64,000 nt of DNA, from assembly GCA_023666705.1 (NCBI GenBank), contig JAMPBO010000004.1, positions 51,895 through 115,894 on the forward strand. The letters are read 5' to 3'. The translations under genes and the position numbers were made by a program. The notes beneath the pieces are model-generated. The model ran no database searches, had not been told where the DNA came from, and worked only from the letters and a program-made list of their open reading frames with translations. Shown in pieces: positions 1 to 8,758 of this stretch (positions are counted from its first letter, which is position 1; each line of letters starts with the position of its first letter). The DNA comes from Bacteroides sp. GTDB taxonomy: Bacteria > Bacillota > Clostridia > Lachnospirales > Lachnospiraceae.

Positions 1-156
1 GGATAACCATATTTAAGGTTTGCATCCTGCACCCCACACGGATAACCATATTTAAGGTTTGCATCCTGCACCCCACACGGATAACCATATTTAAAGTTTG
101 CATTCTGCACTCCACACGGATAACCATATTTAAGGTTTGCATCCTGCGTCTTACAT
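1..156. repeat. 39-bp tandem repeat inside a coding region
   Basis: Four units of 39 bp begin at 1, 40, 79 and 118, each starting GGATAACCATATTTAA. Units 1 and 2 are identical, unit 3 has three substitutions, and unit 4 diverges after about 30 bp. The 39-bp period keeps the minus-strand frame, giving 13 residues per unit. Near identity at the DNA level suggests recent expansion by slippage or recombination. Confidence 0.95.
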
Positions 157-722
157 GTTGTATCCAAATTCAGCAAATCAATTGGTTTCGGCACTCCATA
201 CGCTTCATGTGTTACATGTATACGTGACGATTTCAATTTTTTGCCATGGAATGGCACACCATATTCTGTAATTACCGGTTCTTCATCCTGATTATCGTCA
301 TCCTGATTATCATATGGCAAACCGTAATCCTGACGGGAATTTGGCGTATCATCCGTGCATATAAGCCCATACGGCATCGCAACTTTCGCCATATTTTCAC
401 TGTGAATAGAAAATTCCTCTGAATCACTTTCGTAAATCTTCACATTAGCCGTAAATTCTTCTTTCACATCCTGCAGATCTGACCAGCAGGTCAGCTTAAA
501 GGAAATATCAACTGAATTTTCCCCGGAAGATAATGCACCGAAATAAAATCTTTGCATTAATGTTGAATTATAGTTGCCACCCACATTGACATTTTCCGTT
601 CCCATAACAAGAACCTGCTCCGGCAACTTTGAAATACACCATCCATAGTTTGCAGAACCCATGTATGACAAAAGCTCTACAACAAAAACCTTCCCTTCTA
701 ATGCTACATACTCTTTTTGCAT
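1..722 (-). CDS. Chagasin-like (I42) protein with 13-residue tandem repeats, 3' end outside window
   Basis: I read this frame by hand from ATG at 722, which is preceded by AAAGGAGAAGGTAAGT. Residues about 8-110 resemble the chagasin/I42 cysteine-protease inhibitor fold: an early FVVEL strand, a GWCISKLP loop, then QRFYFGALSSG and later a CWSD and FTANVKI strand. I42 proteins usually have TGYSW and RPWE at these loops; both are altered here. A low-complexity stretch rich in Asp, Asn and Gln follows, then at least four copies of CGVQDANLKYGYP, running off the window edge. The motif YGxP also occurs upstream (DYGLP, EYGVP, AYGVP). No signal peptide is seen, which is unusual for an inhibitor of secreted proteases. 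The function of the repeats is unknown; a modified peptide precursor or a binding array are both possible. Confidence 0.7.
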   Translation of the reverse strand, partial: MQKEYVALEGKVFVVELLSYMGSANYGWCISKLPEQVLVMGTENVNVGGNYNSTLMQRFYFGALSSGENSVDISFKLTCWSDLQDVKEEFTANVKIYESDSEEFSIHSENMAKVAMPYGLICTDDTPNSRQDYGLPYDNQDDDNQDEEPVITEYGVPFHGKKLKSSRIHVTHEAYGVPKPIDLLNLDTTCKTQDANLKYGYPCGVQNANFKYGYPCGVQDANLKYGYPCGVQDANLKYGY

Positions 723-968
723 ACTTACCTTCTCCTTTCAACTTCTTTTTATTGAGTGTTAACATTTGCATTGATTACCGCATACCAAATCGGAAGGCTG
801 TCCACAATCAAGACCATCGTTCTTCCAAAAAGCATTGCATCATTTATTCTTCGAATGCAATACTTTTTAATGCTGTAATCTTGAAAATTATACCAAATTT
901 CGACACAATAATCAGAATCTCGTAATTATTACCGACTATCTCGTAACTTTTAGAAGAAAATGGAATTA

Positions 969-998
969 AAAAGGGCTTCCCTATTCCTAAGGAAGCCC
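969..998 (-). terminator. Terminator downstream of the displaced EF-Tu 3' end
   Basis: GGGCTTCC pairs with GGAAGCCC around a short loop, and the minus strand continues into a T-run. It lies about 40 bp past the stop codon of the EF-Tu remnant, the position expected of the original tuf terminator. Its sequence differs from the terminator now serving the intact tuf. Confidence 0.85.
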
Positions 999-1039
999 TG
1001 AAAACTAACTTTTATAATCTTTTAAAATTCTATCACGAA

Positions 1040-1094
1040 TTACTCAATGATAGAAGCAACTCTACCAGAACCAACTGTTCTACCACCCTCACGG
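1040..1094 (-). pseudogene. Displaced 3' end of an EF-Tu gene
   Basis: The minus strand encodes [17 protein letters not shown] followed by TAA, the exact C-terminus of EF-Tu, with nothing of EF-Tu upstream. Compared with the intact tuf end it has four third-position or silent differences near the stop and then 36 identical bases (1059-1094). The homology stops abruptly at 1094. This fits a gene end cut off by site-specific insertion, the intact tuf having received a replacement 3' end from the incoming element. A partial gene duplication is the alternative. Confidence 0.85.
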
Positions 1095-1260
1095 TTTTCT
1101 GCTATGGGAATTATTGTGTTTTCCGGTGATTTTTAGGGCATTTTCGATAGTTTTTTGCTTGATAATATGTCTCGTATCTGATGTTTTGGAAATTTTTGTT
1201 ATCATGGTGTTATCACGAATGTATTTCCTGCATCTTTCATATTAACTTAATCTTCCTTGT

Positions 1261-1356
1261 TCTAGTCCAACTTAGTTCAATTTTAGTCAAAGATTTAGTT
1301 CAACTTAGTCTAAAACGACCAAATTTCACATATTTTTAGTTCAACTTAGTCCAAAA
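1261..1356. repeat. Iteron-like direct repeats
   Basis: TTTAGTTCAACTTAGTCYAAAA occurs at 1294-1315 and 1335-1356, and a diverged copy at 1261-1282. Spacings are about 33 and 41 bp, roughly whole helical turns. Short repeats just inside an attachment site are typical of arm-type binding sites for tyrosine recombinases or excisionases. The rest of 1095-1549 has no convincing gene. Confidence 0.7.
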
Positions 1357-1471
1357 TCAATTCAAGTCTTTTGTCCATTAGTCAGCATCCACCTTGCCTT
1401 ATGCCGTTTCCTTCATGCACACCATGATTTCCGCATTTTCAACAGATAATCAAAAGAAAAAAACCTATTCC

Positions 1472-1519
1472 TTAACTTAACCATATCCTAACAAAAATAG
1501 TCAGGGATGGTTAAGTTAA
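1472..1519 (-). terminator. Hairpin downstream of the AlbA_2-domain gene
   Basis: TTAACTTAACC pairs with GGTTAAGTTAA around an AT-rich loop, and the minus strand then runs into a T-rich stretch (plus-strand A-run at about 1456-1463). It lies about 30 bp past the stop codon of the 1550-3073 gene. Confidence 0.7.
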
Positions 1520-1549
1520 TTTCTACGAATAAGTTTTTCCCACCTTACA

Positions 1550-3073
1550 TCATTCAACCCTTACATATCTTCTATTCTTCGTAACTGCCGTACAAGTCAA
1601 TCTTCCCATCGCTACCAATTCATTCAACAGTTCTCTTGTTCTTGGTCCCTTTAATCCTATTTTTTCAGCAATTTCTTCTGTCTTATACAATACTTCTAAT
1701 TCCATACACTCAAGTATCTGACGCTGTCTTTCAGATAACACTACCTCTTGCTTTTCTGCTGATTCTGCTGATTCTGCTGATTTTTCTGCTGATTCTGCTG
1801 ATTTTTCCGATGATTGTTCACCTAATTCCGGGAGCATCCTAAGATAAAGTGTTACCTGATTAAGGTTGGGATCCTCCAGTAGCTCCGGTTTTATCCACCC
1901 TTCTTCTTTCCATGCTGCCAATATAGAAGGGAATCCTGATCCTGCATTATCCCCGAACCCAACCATTCTAAGCATAGTCTGCATATGCGGGTTCCTCGAT
2001 TTTGAATTACCGCCCCGGTAAATGTCCTCCAACGGAAGCTTCAAAATGCCCGGATTGGTAAACTCAAAGCCATCTGACCTTTTTATTACTTTCAGGACAC
2101 CTGCGTCCATCAAATAATCAGCATGTATAATAAGATTCACGAATGCTTCCCTCACTGCCTTGTGCACCGGTGTTTCATCAATCCGTTGTATTCCTTCAAG
2201 CTTAAACGGTTTCTTCAAATCCTCGGTTAATTTCGGAGTAACTTTCGTAAAAAAATTGAAGAGATTATTCTCCCATGTGCCATCATAAGTAATCCTATCA
2301 TTCCATCGGATATCTGCTGTAATTTCACTTTCGTTACGATAATCCATAAAAATATTGGCAAACTCATTCCGTATGGCAAGTCCGTCACCAAACATCAGTA
2401 GACCTGCAAGTGTTAATCCCTCTTTACCCTCTCTTCTGTCTTTTCGATATCCTCCAAGTTTTTCAAGAAATGATTTATCATCAAGGGAATTCCAGACATG
2501 CCCATCATTTCTGACTTCAAAAATCTGTCGATATTTCCTCAATGTTTCCTTGTCAATATCATCGATTGTATAATATTCTAAAATCATTCCATCACTGCCA
2601 TCCGGATTCTGGTCACGAATCATTCCTCTAATCTCATGTTCCGTGGCATGGTAGTCACCTTCGTTGTTTCTCTTAAATGTCCCTTTATAAGGGTTTTCGC
2701 CAACATAAACCGGACGCATTTTATAATCCGCTCTCGGAACTTTAATCACAATCAAACTAACGCCTGACTCTTCCACAATAAATACATCTTCATCTTTCAG
2801 TATATTGAGATTCACTTTACTGCTATTAATGGTGTTCCAAAAATCCTCTACCTGTTTGTCTGCATTTTTGATTCCCTGTACCATAAACCTTTCTTCCAAA
2901 CAGATTTTCTTTTTGTCTTCTTTCACTCCCAAAATAATATAGCCACCTTTGGTATTGGCAAAAGCCGAATAAGTTTCATAAGCAGTGCGTGGCACATTAT
3001 TTCCTGCTTCCTTGCACTCTATGTCTATCTTCTCACCTTTATAAATTAACTGTTTTAATTCCTGCATATTCAT
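1550..3073 (-). CDS. AlbA_2/Schlafen-type putative DNA-binding regulator (RecG-related ATPase family)
   Basis: The N-terminus carries the AlbA_2 signature (IECKEAGNNVP, then AFANTKGGYIILGV). The middle has the HATPase_c_4-like region found in these proteins (VREAFVNLIIHADY, then GFGDNAGSGFPSI). The C-terminus is a winged helix (LSERQRQILECM onward). A Ser-Ala-Glu-rich linker of imperfect SAEK repeats separates the last two. Such proteins are common on mobile elements and are annotated as transcriptional regulators; some lie in defence loci. The frame can start further up at a TTG, but ATG at 3073, after GGAAAGG, gives the usual N-terminus. It is the main cargo of the putative tuf-targeted element. 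Confidence 0.85.
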   Translation of the reverse strand: MNMQELKQLIYKGEKIDIECKEAGNNVPRTAYETYSAFANTKGGYIILGVKEDKKKICLEERFMVQGIKNADKQVEDFWNTINSSKVNLNILKDEDVFIVEESGVSLIVIKVPRADYKMRPVYVGENPYKGTFKRNNEGDYHATEHEIRGMIRDQNPDGSDGMILEYYTIDDIDKETLRKYRQIFEVRNDGHVWNSLDDKSFLEKLGGYRKDRREGKEGLTLAGLLMFGDGLAIRNEFANIFMDYRNESEITADIRWNDRITYDGTWENNLFNFFTKVTPKLTEDLKKPFKLEGIQRIDETPVHKAVREAFVNLIIHADYLMDAGVLKVIKRSDGFEFTNPGILKLPLEDIYRGGNSKSRNPHMQTMLRMVGFGDNAGSGFPSILAAWKEEGWIKPELLEDPNLNQVTLYLRMLPELGEQSSEKSAESAEKSAESAESAEKQEVVLSERQRQILECMELEVLYKTEEIAEKIGLKGPRTRELLNELVAMGRLTCTAVTKNRRYVRVE

Positions 3074-3185
3074 TCGGATTGTTACCAACCTTTCCAATAA
3101 TATCAGTATACCCGAAAGGGCTTTTATTAATAAGATTCTTCACAATTTGCTTCATCACTCTCTTACAGCCCGACATACATATATG

Positions 3186-3455
3186 TCATATTTCCCAATC
3201 TTCTATACCATATTTTTCCATAAGTTCCTTCGCCTTTGCTTCGCCATCTTCTGTAATATACATGGATTTTGAACGATGTGAGCCCTGTCTTATGTAATCT
3301 TTCTCATCAAGTTGGTTCAGAATATCAAAATCATAGCCTTTCCATGCATATTTACTATTTGAATCAGCTAATCTGTCTCTTTCTGTAAAATGAGATAAGT
3401 AAATCAATATCATTGATAATTCTTCTATCGCTGTTTTTGCATCTGTTTTATTCAT
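3186..3455 (-). CDS. DUF6429 family protein
   Basis: This 89-residue protein has the DUF6429 pattern: a helix ending LIYLSHF, then WKGYDFDILNQLDEKDYI and a SKSMYITEDG strand. The family looks like a small winged-helix fold, but I know of no established function. I chose ATG at 3455 because AGAAGGAGATTAAC precedes it; an ATG 18 bases further up overlaps that ribosome-binding site. It lies in the putative tuf-targeted insertion, upstream of and co-directional with the AlbA_2 gene. Confidence 0.8.
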   Translation of the reverse strand: MNKTDAKTAIEELSMILIYLSHFTERDRLADSNSKYAWKGYDFDILNQLDEKDYIRQGSHRSKSMYITEDGEAKAKELMEKYGIEDWEI

Positions 3456-3472
3456 GTTAATCTCCTTCTGCA

Positions 3473-3634
3473 TTATACTAGAATGCCTTTGTCTCTTTTT
3501 AGTTTTGCAATCAAGTCAATTGGATTTGCTAAATATCTTCTCATATTGTTATAATCATGGAAAAGTTCTTCCTCTATATTATCTTTCTGAATTATTTCTT
3601 GTAGTGTAAATAATAATGTAAATAATGGTAACAA
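3473..3634 (-). CDS. Possible small ORF (53 codons) upstream of the DUF6429 gene
   Basis: An open frame from TTG at 3634 ends with NPIDLIAKLKRDKGILV, a composition that looks like real protein rather than random translation. It stops 17 bases before the chosen start of the DUF6429 gene. There is no ribosome-binding site, and the N-terminal third is AT-rich Leu-Phe. It may be the tail of a decayed gene near the right edge of the insertion. I do not recognise it. Confidence 0.3.
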   Translation of the reverse strand: MLPLFTLLFTLQEIIQKDNIEEELFHDYNNMRRYLANPIDLIAKLKRDKGILV

Positions 3635-3681
3635 TTAAGCCTATTTAAAACTATTTTTTACATATACAATAATACCATAAA

Positions 3682-3711
3682 AAGGCTTTCGGAGAAAACC
3701 CCGAAAGCCTT
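3682..3711 (-). terminator. tuf terminator
   Basis: AAGGCTTTCGG pairs with CCGAAAGCCTT around a short loop, followed on the minus strand by TTTTTATGG. It lies 22 bp past the tuf stop codon. Confidence 0.9.
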
Positions 3712-3733
3712 AATTTTACTAAATAAATTACAA

Positions 3734-4921
3734 TTACTCAATAATACTAGCCACTCTACCAGAACCAACTGTTCTACCACCCTCACGGATAGCGAATGTA
3801 AGACCCTGAGCCATTGCGATTGGATGAATGAGCTCGATCGTCATTTCTACGTTATCACCAGGCATACACATCTCAGTACCTGCTGGAAGGTTACAAACAC
3901 CAGTTACATCTGTAGTTCTGAAGTAGAACTGTGGACGGTAATTGTTGAAGAATGGAGTATGACGTCCGCCCTCGTCCTTAGTAAGAACGTATACCTGAGC
4001 AGTGAACTTAGTATGGCAAGTTACTGTTCCTGGCTTACAAAGAACCTGTCCTCTTTCAATTTCTTCTCTCTTAATACCACGGAGAAGTGCACCGATGTTA
4101 TCACCAGCCTGTCCTTCATCAAGAAGCTTTCTGAACATCTCTATACCAGTTACAGTAGTCTTCTGTACCTCTGGCTTGATACCAACGATTTCAACTTCCT
4201 CATTGATGTGGATTACACCTGACTCAACTCTACCAGTTGCAACAGTACCACGACCTGTAATTGTAAATACATCCTCAACAGGCATAAGGAAATCCTTATC
4301 TGTATCTCTCTGTGGATCTGGAACATACTCATCAACTGTCTTCATAAGCTCAAGAATCTTATCGCCCCACTCGCCTGAAGGATCCTCAAGAGCCTTAAGA
4401 GCAGAACCCTTAATGATTGGGCATCCTGTAAACTCATACTCCTCAAGAACCTCAGTAATCTCCATCTCTACAAGCTCAAGAAGCTCCTCATCATCAACCA
4501 TATCACACTTGTTCATAAATACAACGATGTATGGAACACCAACCTGACGGGAAAGAAGGATATGCTCTTTCGTCTGAGCCATAACACCATCAGTAGCAGC
4601 AACAACAAGGATAGCACCATCCATCTGTGCAGCACCTGTAATCATGTTCTTTACATAGTCAGCATGTCCCGGACAGTCAACGTGTGCATAATGTCTCTTC
4701 TCAGTCTCATACTCAACGTGAGCAGTTGAAATTGTGATTCCTCTTTCTCTCTCCTCTGGAGCCTTATCAATATTCTCGAATGCAACTGCCTCACCAGTAC
4801 CAAGTCTTGCGTTAAGAGTCTTAGTGATAGCTGCTGTTAAAGTAGTCTTACCATGATCAACGTGTCCGATTGTACCAATGTTACAATGTGGTTTAGTTCT
4901 TTCAAACTTAGCTTTTGCCAT
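3734..4921 (-). CDS. tuf: Translation elongation factor Tu
   Basis: EF-Tu delivers aminoacyl-tRNA to the ribosome as a GTP complex. The 395-residue product has G1 GHVDHGKT near residue 19, G3 DCPGHAD, G4 NKCD and G5 SALKAL, and ends [18 protein letters not shown] follows AAGGAGGAATTAAATA. It is the last gene of the str block, 119 bp after fusA. Its last 36 conserved bases are duplicated at 1059-1094, which suggests that its 3' end was replaced during an insertion event. Confidence 0.98.
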   Translation of the reverse strand: MAKAKFERTKPHCNIGTIGHVDHGKTTLTAAITKTLNARLGTGEAVAFENIDKAPEERERGITISTAHVEYETEKRHYAHVDCPGHADYVKNMITGAAQMDGAILVVAATDGVMAQTKEHILLSRQVGVPYIVVFMNKCDMVDDEELLELVEMEITEVLEEYEFTGCPIIKGSALKALEDPSGEWGDKILELMKTVDEYVPDPQRDTDKDFLMPVEDVFTITGRGTVATGRVESGVIHINEEVEIVGIKPEVQKTTVTGIEMFRKLLDEGQAGDNIGALLRGIKREEIERGQVLCKPGTVTCHTKFTAQVYVLTKDEGGRHTPFFNNYRPQFYFRTTDVTGVCNLPAGTEMCMPGDNVEMTIELIHPIAMAQGLTFAIREGGRTVGSGRVASIIE

Positions 4922-5040
4922 TATTTAATTCCTCCTTAATATATGCCCCTTTTGGGCGAAATTTTCGGCTATCCAATATTATATTAGAATACTTTCATAT
5001 TTTCAAGCACTTTTGATATTTTATATAGTCATATAGTTAC

Positions 5041-7158
5041 TTAACCTTTTGTTGCAGCAAGAACCTTATCCTGTATGTTCTTTGGACACTGTTCGTACTT
5101 CTCAAAGAACATGGAATAATTACCACGTCCCTGCGTTGATGAACGAAGCTCTGTTGAGTATCCGAACATTTCGGCAAGTGGCACTAATGCACGTACAATC
5201 TTACCACCGCCAAGGTCATCCATACTCTGAATTTGTCCACGCTTTGCATTTAAGCTTCCGATTACATCACCCATGTATTCCTCAGGCATTGTAACCTCAA
5301 CTCTCATAATAGGCTCAAGCAATACTGCTCCACCTTTGTTCATGGCATCCTTAAATGCCATGGAACCGGCAATATGGAATGCCATTTCACTTGAGTCTAC
5401 TTCATGGTAAGAACCATCAAATACGTTGGCCTTAACACCAAGTACAGGGAATCCTCCGAGTATACCTGCTCCTGCAGCCTCCTCGATACCTTCACCTACT
5501 GCAGGAATGTATTCCTTCGGAATAGCACCACCTACAACGGATGACTCAAACAGGAATGTCTGCTCTCCATTTGGATCCATTGGTTCAAAGTGAACCTTAC
5601 AGTGACCGTACTGTCCACGACCACCTGACTGCTTCGCATACTTACTGTCTACATCAACAGCCTTTGTAAATGTCTCCTTATAAGCAACCTGTGGAGCACC
5701 TACGTTTGCCTCTACCTTAAACTCACGGAGAAGTCTGTCAACAATAATCTCAAGATGAAGCTCACCCATACCTGCAATAATTGTCTGTCCAGTCTCCTGA
5801 TTTGTATGAGCCCTGAATGTCGGGTCCTCCTCTGCAAGCTTTGCAAGTGCTTCACCCATCTTACCCTGATCATTTTTAGTCTTCGGCTCGATTGCAAGCT
5901 CGATAACCGGCTCAGGGAACTCCATCGACTCCAAGATAACCGGATGCTGCTCGTCACAGATTGTATCACCTGTAGTTGTAAACTTAAATCCAACTGCTGC
6001 TGCAATGTCTCCTGCGTAAACCTTATCAAGCTCCTGTCTCTTGTTGGCATGCATCTGAAGAATACGTCCAACTCTTTCCTTCTTGTCCTTCGTTGCATTT
6101 AAAACGTAAGAGCCTGAGTTAATCGTACCTGAGTAAACTCTGAAGAATGCAAGCTTACCAACAAATGGGTCCGCCATAATCTTGAATGCAAGTGCTGAGA
6201 AAGGCTCCTCGTCTGAAGAATGTCTCTCAACCTCATTTCCATCCATGTCAACACCCTTAATAGCAGGTATATCAGTCGGTGCAGGCATAAATGCAAGAAT
6301 GGAATCAAGCAGCTTCTGCACACCCTTATTTCTGTATGCAGAACCGCAACAAACAGGAACTGCAGTACACTCACATGTACCCTTTCTGAGTGCCTTCTTA
6401 AGCTCATCAATAGATGGCTCCTCACCCTCAAGATACATCATCATTAAATCGTCGTCTAATTCACATATTTTTTCAACAAGCTCTGTATGATAAAGCTCTG
6501 CATCATCCTTCATATCATCAGGAATGTCAGTAATTGAAATATCATCACCCTTATCATCATTGTAGATGTAAGCCTTCATTTCAAACAAATCCACGATTCC
6601 CTTGAACCAGTCCTCCTTACCGATAGGAAGCTGGGTAACGATTGCATTCTTACCAAGTCTTGTCTTAATCTGGTCAACAGCATTGAAGAAGTCAGCACCT
6701 AAAATGTCCATCTTGTTAATGAATGCCATTCTAGGAACATTATATGTGTCAGCCTGACGCCATACGTTCTCTGACTGTGGCTCAACACCACCCTTTGCAC
6801 AGAACACACCTACAGCACCGTCAAGTACACGCAGTGAACGCTCAACCTCAACAGTGAAGTCAACGTGACCGGGAGTATCGATAATATTGATACGATGCTC
6901 AAGTGCACCTTCCTTTGGCTTACAGTTTTCCTGCTCTGTCCAGTGACAGGTAGTTGCTGCTGAAGTAATTGTGATACCTCTTTCCTGCTCCTGGGCCATC
7001 CAGTCCATGGTAGCAGTACCTTCGTGAGTATCACCTATTTTATAGTTAACACCGGTATAGTAAAGAATTCTCTCTGTAAGAGTAGTCTTACCTGCATCAA
7101 TGTGCGCCATAATACCAATGTTTCTAGTTCTATCCAGCGGATATTCTCTTCCAGCCAA
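5041..7158 (-). CDS. fusA: Translation elongation factor G
   Basis: EF-G drives tRNA-mRNA translocation by GTP hydrolysis. The 705-residue protein has AHIDAGKTT (G1), DTPGHVDF (G3), NKMD (G4) and all five domains at canonical length. Translation starts at TTG (7158), after TAAGGAGGAAAATACC; no ATG fits, so this is an unusual start for so highly expressed a gene. It lies 40 bp downstream of rpsG in the order rpsL-rpsG-fusA-tuf. A divergent paralog lies at 52372-54447. Confidence 0.98.
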   Translation of the reverse strand: MAGREYPLDRTRNIGIMAHIDAGKTTLTERILYYTGVNYKIGDTHEGTATMDWMAQEQERGITITSAATTCHWTEQENCKPKEGALEHRINIIDTPGHVDFTVEVERSLRVLDGAVGVFCAKGGVEPQSENVWRQADTYNVPRMAFINKMDILGADFFNAVDQIKTRLGKNAIVTQLPIGKEDWFKGIVDLFEMKAYIYNDDKGDDISITDIPDDMKDDAELYHTELVEKICELDDDLMMMYLEGEEPSIDELKKALRKGTCECTAVPVCCGSAYRNKGVQKLLDSILAFMPAPTDIPAIKGVDMDGNEVERHSSDEEPFSALAFKIMADPFVGKLAFFRVYSGTINSGSYVLNATKDKKERVGRILQMHANKRQELDKVYAGDIAAAVGFKFTTTGDTICDEQHPVILESMEFPEPVIELAIEPKTKNDQGKMGEALAKLAEEDPTFRAHTNQETGQTIIAGMGELHLEIIVDRLLREFKVEANVGAPQVAYKETFTKAVDVDSKYAKQSGGRGQYGHCKVHFEPMDPNGEQTFLFESSVVGGAIPKEYIPAVGEGIEEAAGAGILGGFPVLGVKANVFDGSYHEVDSSEMAFHIAGSMAFKDAMNKGGAVLLEPIMRVEVTMPEEYMGDVIGSLNAKRGQIQSMDDLGGGKIVRALVPLAEMFGYSTELRSSTQGRGNYSMFFEKYEQCPKNIQDKVLAATKG

Positions 7159-7198
7159 GGTATTTTCCTCCTTATATTAATATAACAAATACACACTA

Positions 7199-7669
7199 CT
7201 AAAATCTGTAGTGGGCAAAGGCCTTGTTTGCCTCTGCCATTTTGTGCATATCTTCTTTTCTCTTAACAGATGCACCCGTATTATTTGATGCATCGATAAG
7301 CTCTTTTGCGAGTCTTTCTTCCATGGTCTTCTCACTTCTCGCACGTGAAAATGTAGTAAGCCAACGAAGTGCAAGTGCCTGTCTCCTATCAGGTCTTACA
7401 TCAATTGGTACCTGATAAGTAGCACCACCGATACGTCTTGCCTTAACCTCAAGGGATGGCATGATATTGTTCATTGCCGCCTCAAATATCTCTAAAGCAT
7501 CCTTACCGGTCTCCTCTGCAATACGGTCAAATGCACCGTAAACTATCTTCTGGGCTACACCCTTCTTACCATCTAACATAATATTGTTGATAAGCTTAGT
7601 AACCACCTTATTATTGTAAATTGGATCCGCTAATACGTCTCTCTTTGCGATATGTCCTTTACGTGGCAC
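7199..7669 (-). CDS. rpsG: 30S ribosomal protein S7
   Basis: S7 nucleates assembly of the 30S head by binding the 3' domain of 16S rRNA. The 156-residue length and the motifs [28 protein letters not shown] and [18 protein letters not shown] are canonical. The start is GTG at 7669, with AAGGAGGGAAGAACC in front. The 188-bp gap to rpsL has two small inverted repeats (GGACAAATGTCC near 7694; ACATTC/GAATGT near 7729) but no ORF; a translational regulatory site is possible and not demonstrated. Confidence 0.98.
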   Translation of the reverse strand: MPRKGHIAKRDVLADPIYNNKVVTKLINNIMLDGKKGVAQKIVYGAFDRIAEETGKDALEIFEAAMNNIMPSLEVKARRIGGATYQVPIDVRPDRRQALALRWLTTFSRARSEKTMEERLAKELIDASNNTGASVKRKEDMHKMAEANKAFAHYRF

Positions 7670-7857
7670 GGTTCTTCCCTCCTTAATTATTTTTAGGACA
7701 AATGTCCTGAATTAATTCAACGGTACTCACATTCCCAAAAATGGAAACCGAATGTGTTCGTGCAAAAATTGCTTACATTTTATCTATTAAACTAGAAAAC
7801 ATAACCTACTTTCGCACTATTTAGTTTTTGACAAACAATTCATACAATGCTAAAACC

Positions 7858-8277
7858 TTATTTTGAATCCTTTGGTCTCTTAGCACCATACTTAGAACGT
7901 GCCTGTCTTCTCTTAGCAACACCTGCAGTATCAAGCGTACCTCTGATAATATGGTATCTTGTACCAGGTAAGTCTTTTACTCTACCACCACGAATCAGAA
8001 CAACGCTGTGCTCCTGAAGGTTGTGACCTTCACCCGGGATGTAGCTTGTCACCTCGATTCCGTTTGACAAACGAACTCTGGCAATCTTTCTAAGAGCTGA
8101 GTTAGGCTTCTTAGGAGTAGCTGTCTTAACTGCTGTACAAACACCTCTCTTCTGCGGTGAAGCAGTATCTGTTGGCTTTTTCTTAAGAGAGTTGTAGCTT
8201 CTTAAAAGAGCCGGTGCAGTTGACTTCTTCTCTATAGTCTGTCTTCCCTTTCTAACTAACTGGTTAAAAGTTGGCAT
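7858..8277 (-). CDS. rpsL: 30S ribosomal protein S12
   Basis: S12 sits at the decoding centre. The 139-residue sequence has the conserved [11 protein letters not shown] and [24 protein letters not shown] loops. The streptomycin-relevant Lys positions are in the usual sensitive form (TPKKPN and GRVKDLPG). It is the first gene of the str block, transcribed from the strong promoter at 8339-8367. Confidence 0.98.
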   Translation of the reverse strand: MPTFNQLVRKGRQTIEKKSTAPALLRSYNSLKKKPTDTASPQKRGVCTAVKTATPKKPNSALRKIARVRLSNGIEVTSYIPGEGHNLQEHSVVLIRGGRVKDLPGTRYHIIRGTLDTAGVAKRRQARSKYGAKRPKDSK

Positions 8278-8338
8278 GTTTTCACCTCCAATTCCTAAAA
8301 ATTTAATGTGTGTACATCACTTCAACGCACACTGTTGT

Positions 8339-8367
8339 ATTATATTATTATGTTTTTCGTATGTCAA
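8339..8367 (-). promoter_or_regulatory. str operon promoter
   Basis: On the minus strand TTGACA (8362-8367) and TATAAT (8339-8344) are separated by exactly 17 bp: a perfect consensus vegetative promoter about 60 bp ahead of rpsL. It fits the high expression expected of rpsL-rpsG-fusA-tuf. Confidence 0.93.
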
Positions 8368-8549
8368 CCGATTTTTCCTTTTTTAGCCAACATTTTTATT
8401 TTTCCCTTACTCGTTTCGTCCTATACATGTTCATCCCACACATGCCTGGCACCGCAAAGCATGTCCTGCCAATTGCCGCCTGAATTACAACCAGCTGCAA
8501 TCCATCTGGTAACACAAAAACCACCTTCAACCGATGAATGATAATCATA

Positions 8550-8635
8550 GAACAAAGCGTCTTTGACGCTGTAGTTCGAATCTTAGCAGGCTCCGTAAGG
8601 AGCGTGCCTATAGGAAATTCAGAGGAATTTCCTAT
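8550..8635. other. Train of three hairpins between rpoC and rpsL
   Basis: Three consecutive stem-loops are visible: GAAC..AGCGTC-TTT-GACGCT..GTTC (8550-8577), CTCC-GTAA-GGAG inside GCAGG..GTGCC (about 8586-8608), and a perfect 11-bp ATAGGAAATTC/GAATTTCCTAT (8610-8635). The rest of the 8278-8758 gap holds the rpsL promoter and rpoC terminator and no convincing ORF. A repeated intergenic element or a small RNA are both possible. Confidence 0.6.
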
Positions 8636-8640
8636 AAAAA

Positions 8641-8691
8641 AATTGCCGGTTTAAGACAATCCCAAATAAGGATGTCTTATCCCGGCAAATT
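8641..8691 (-). terminator. rpoBC terminator
   Basis: A long stem starts AATTGCCGG, continues AAGACAATCC/GGATGTCTT, and closes with CCGGCAAATT. The minus strand then runs into TTTTTTTATA. It lies about 70 bp past the rpoC stop codon. Confidence 0.9.
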
Positions 8692-8758
8692 ATGCACCTA
8701 CATCTTCAAATAGCTGTTGTCGTCACAATATGAACTACACTCATTTCAGACGAATGCT

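Larger units (their letters stand above)
1059..3788. mobile_element. Putative insertion bounded by 36-bp repeats of the tuf 3' end
   Basis: Identical 36-bp direct repeats lie at 1059-1094 and 3753-3788, the second inside the intact tuf. Between them are an AlbA_2-domain gene, a DUF6429 gene, iteron-like repeats about 170-300 bp inside the left repeat, and a new tuf terminator. This is the layout of an element that integrates into a conserved gene end and rebuilds it. No integrase is visible, so it would be a decayed or trans-mobilised element. A 38-codon open frame (1089-1205, minus) that runs exactly into the left repeat could be a recombinase relic, but I cannot identify it. Confidence 0.6.

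Noticed and set aside
1..156. CRISPR array
   Set aside because: The repeats are directly tandem without spacers and keep a reading frame of 13 residues.
568..771. Open frame of 67 codons on the minus strand near the window start
   Set aside because: It overlaps the chagasin-like gene in another frame. The alternative frame has the ribosome-binding site and recognisable domain.
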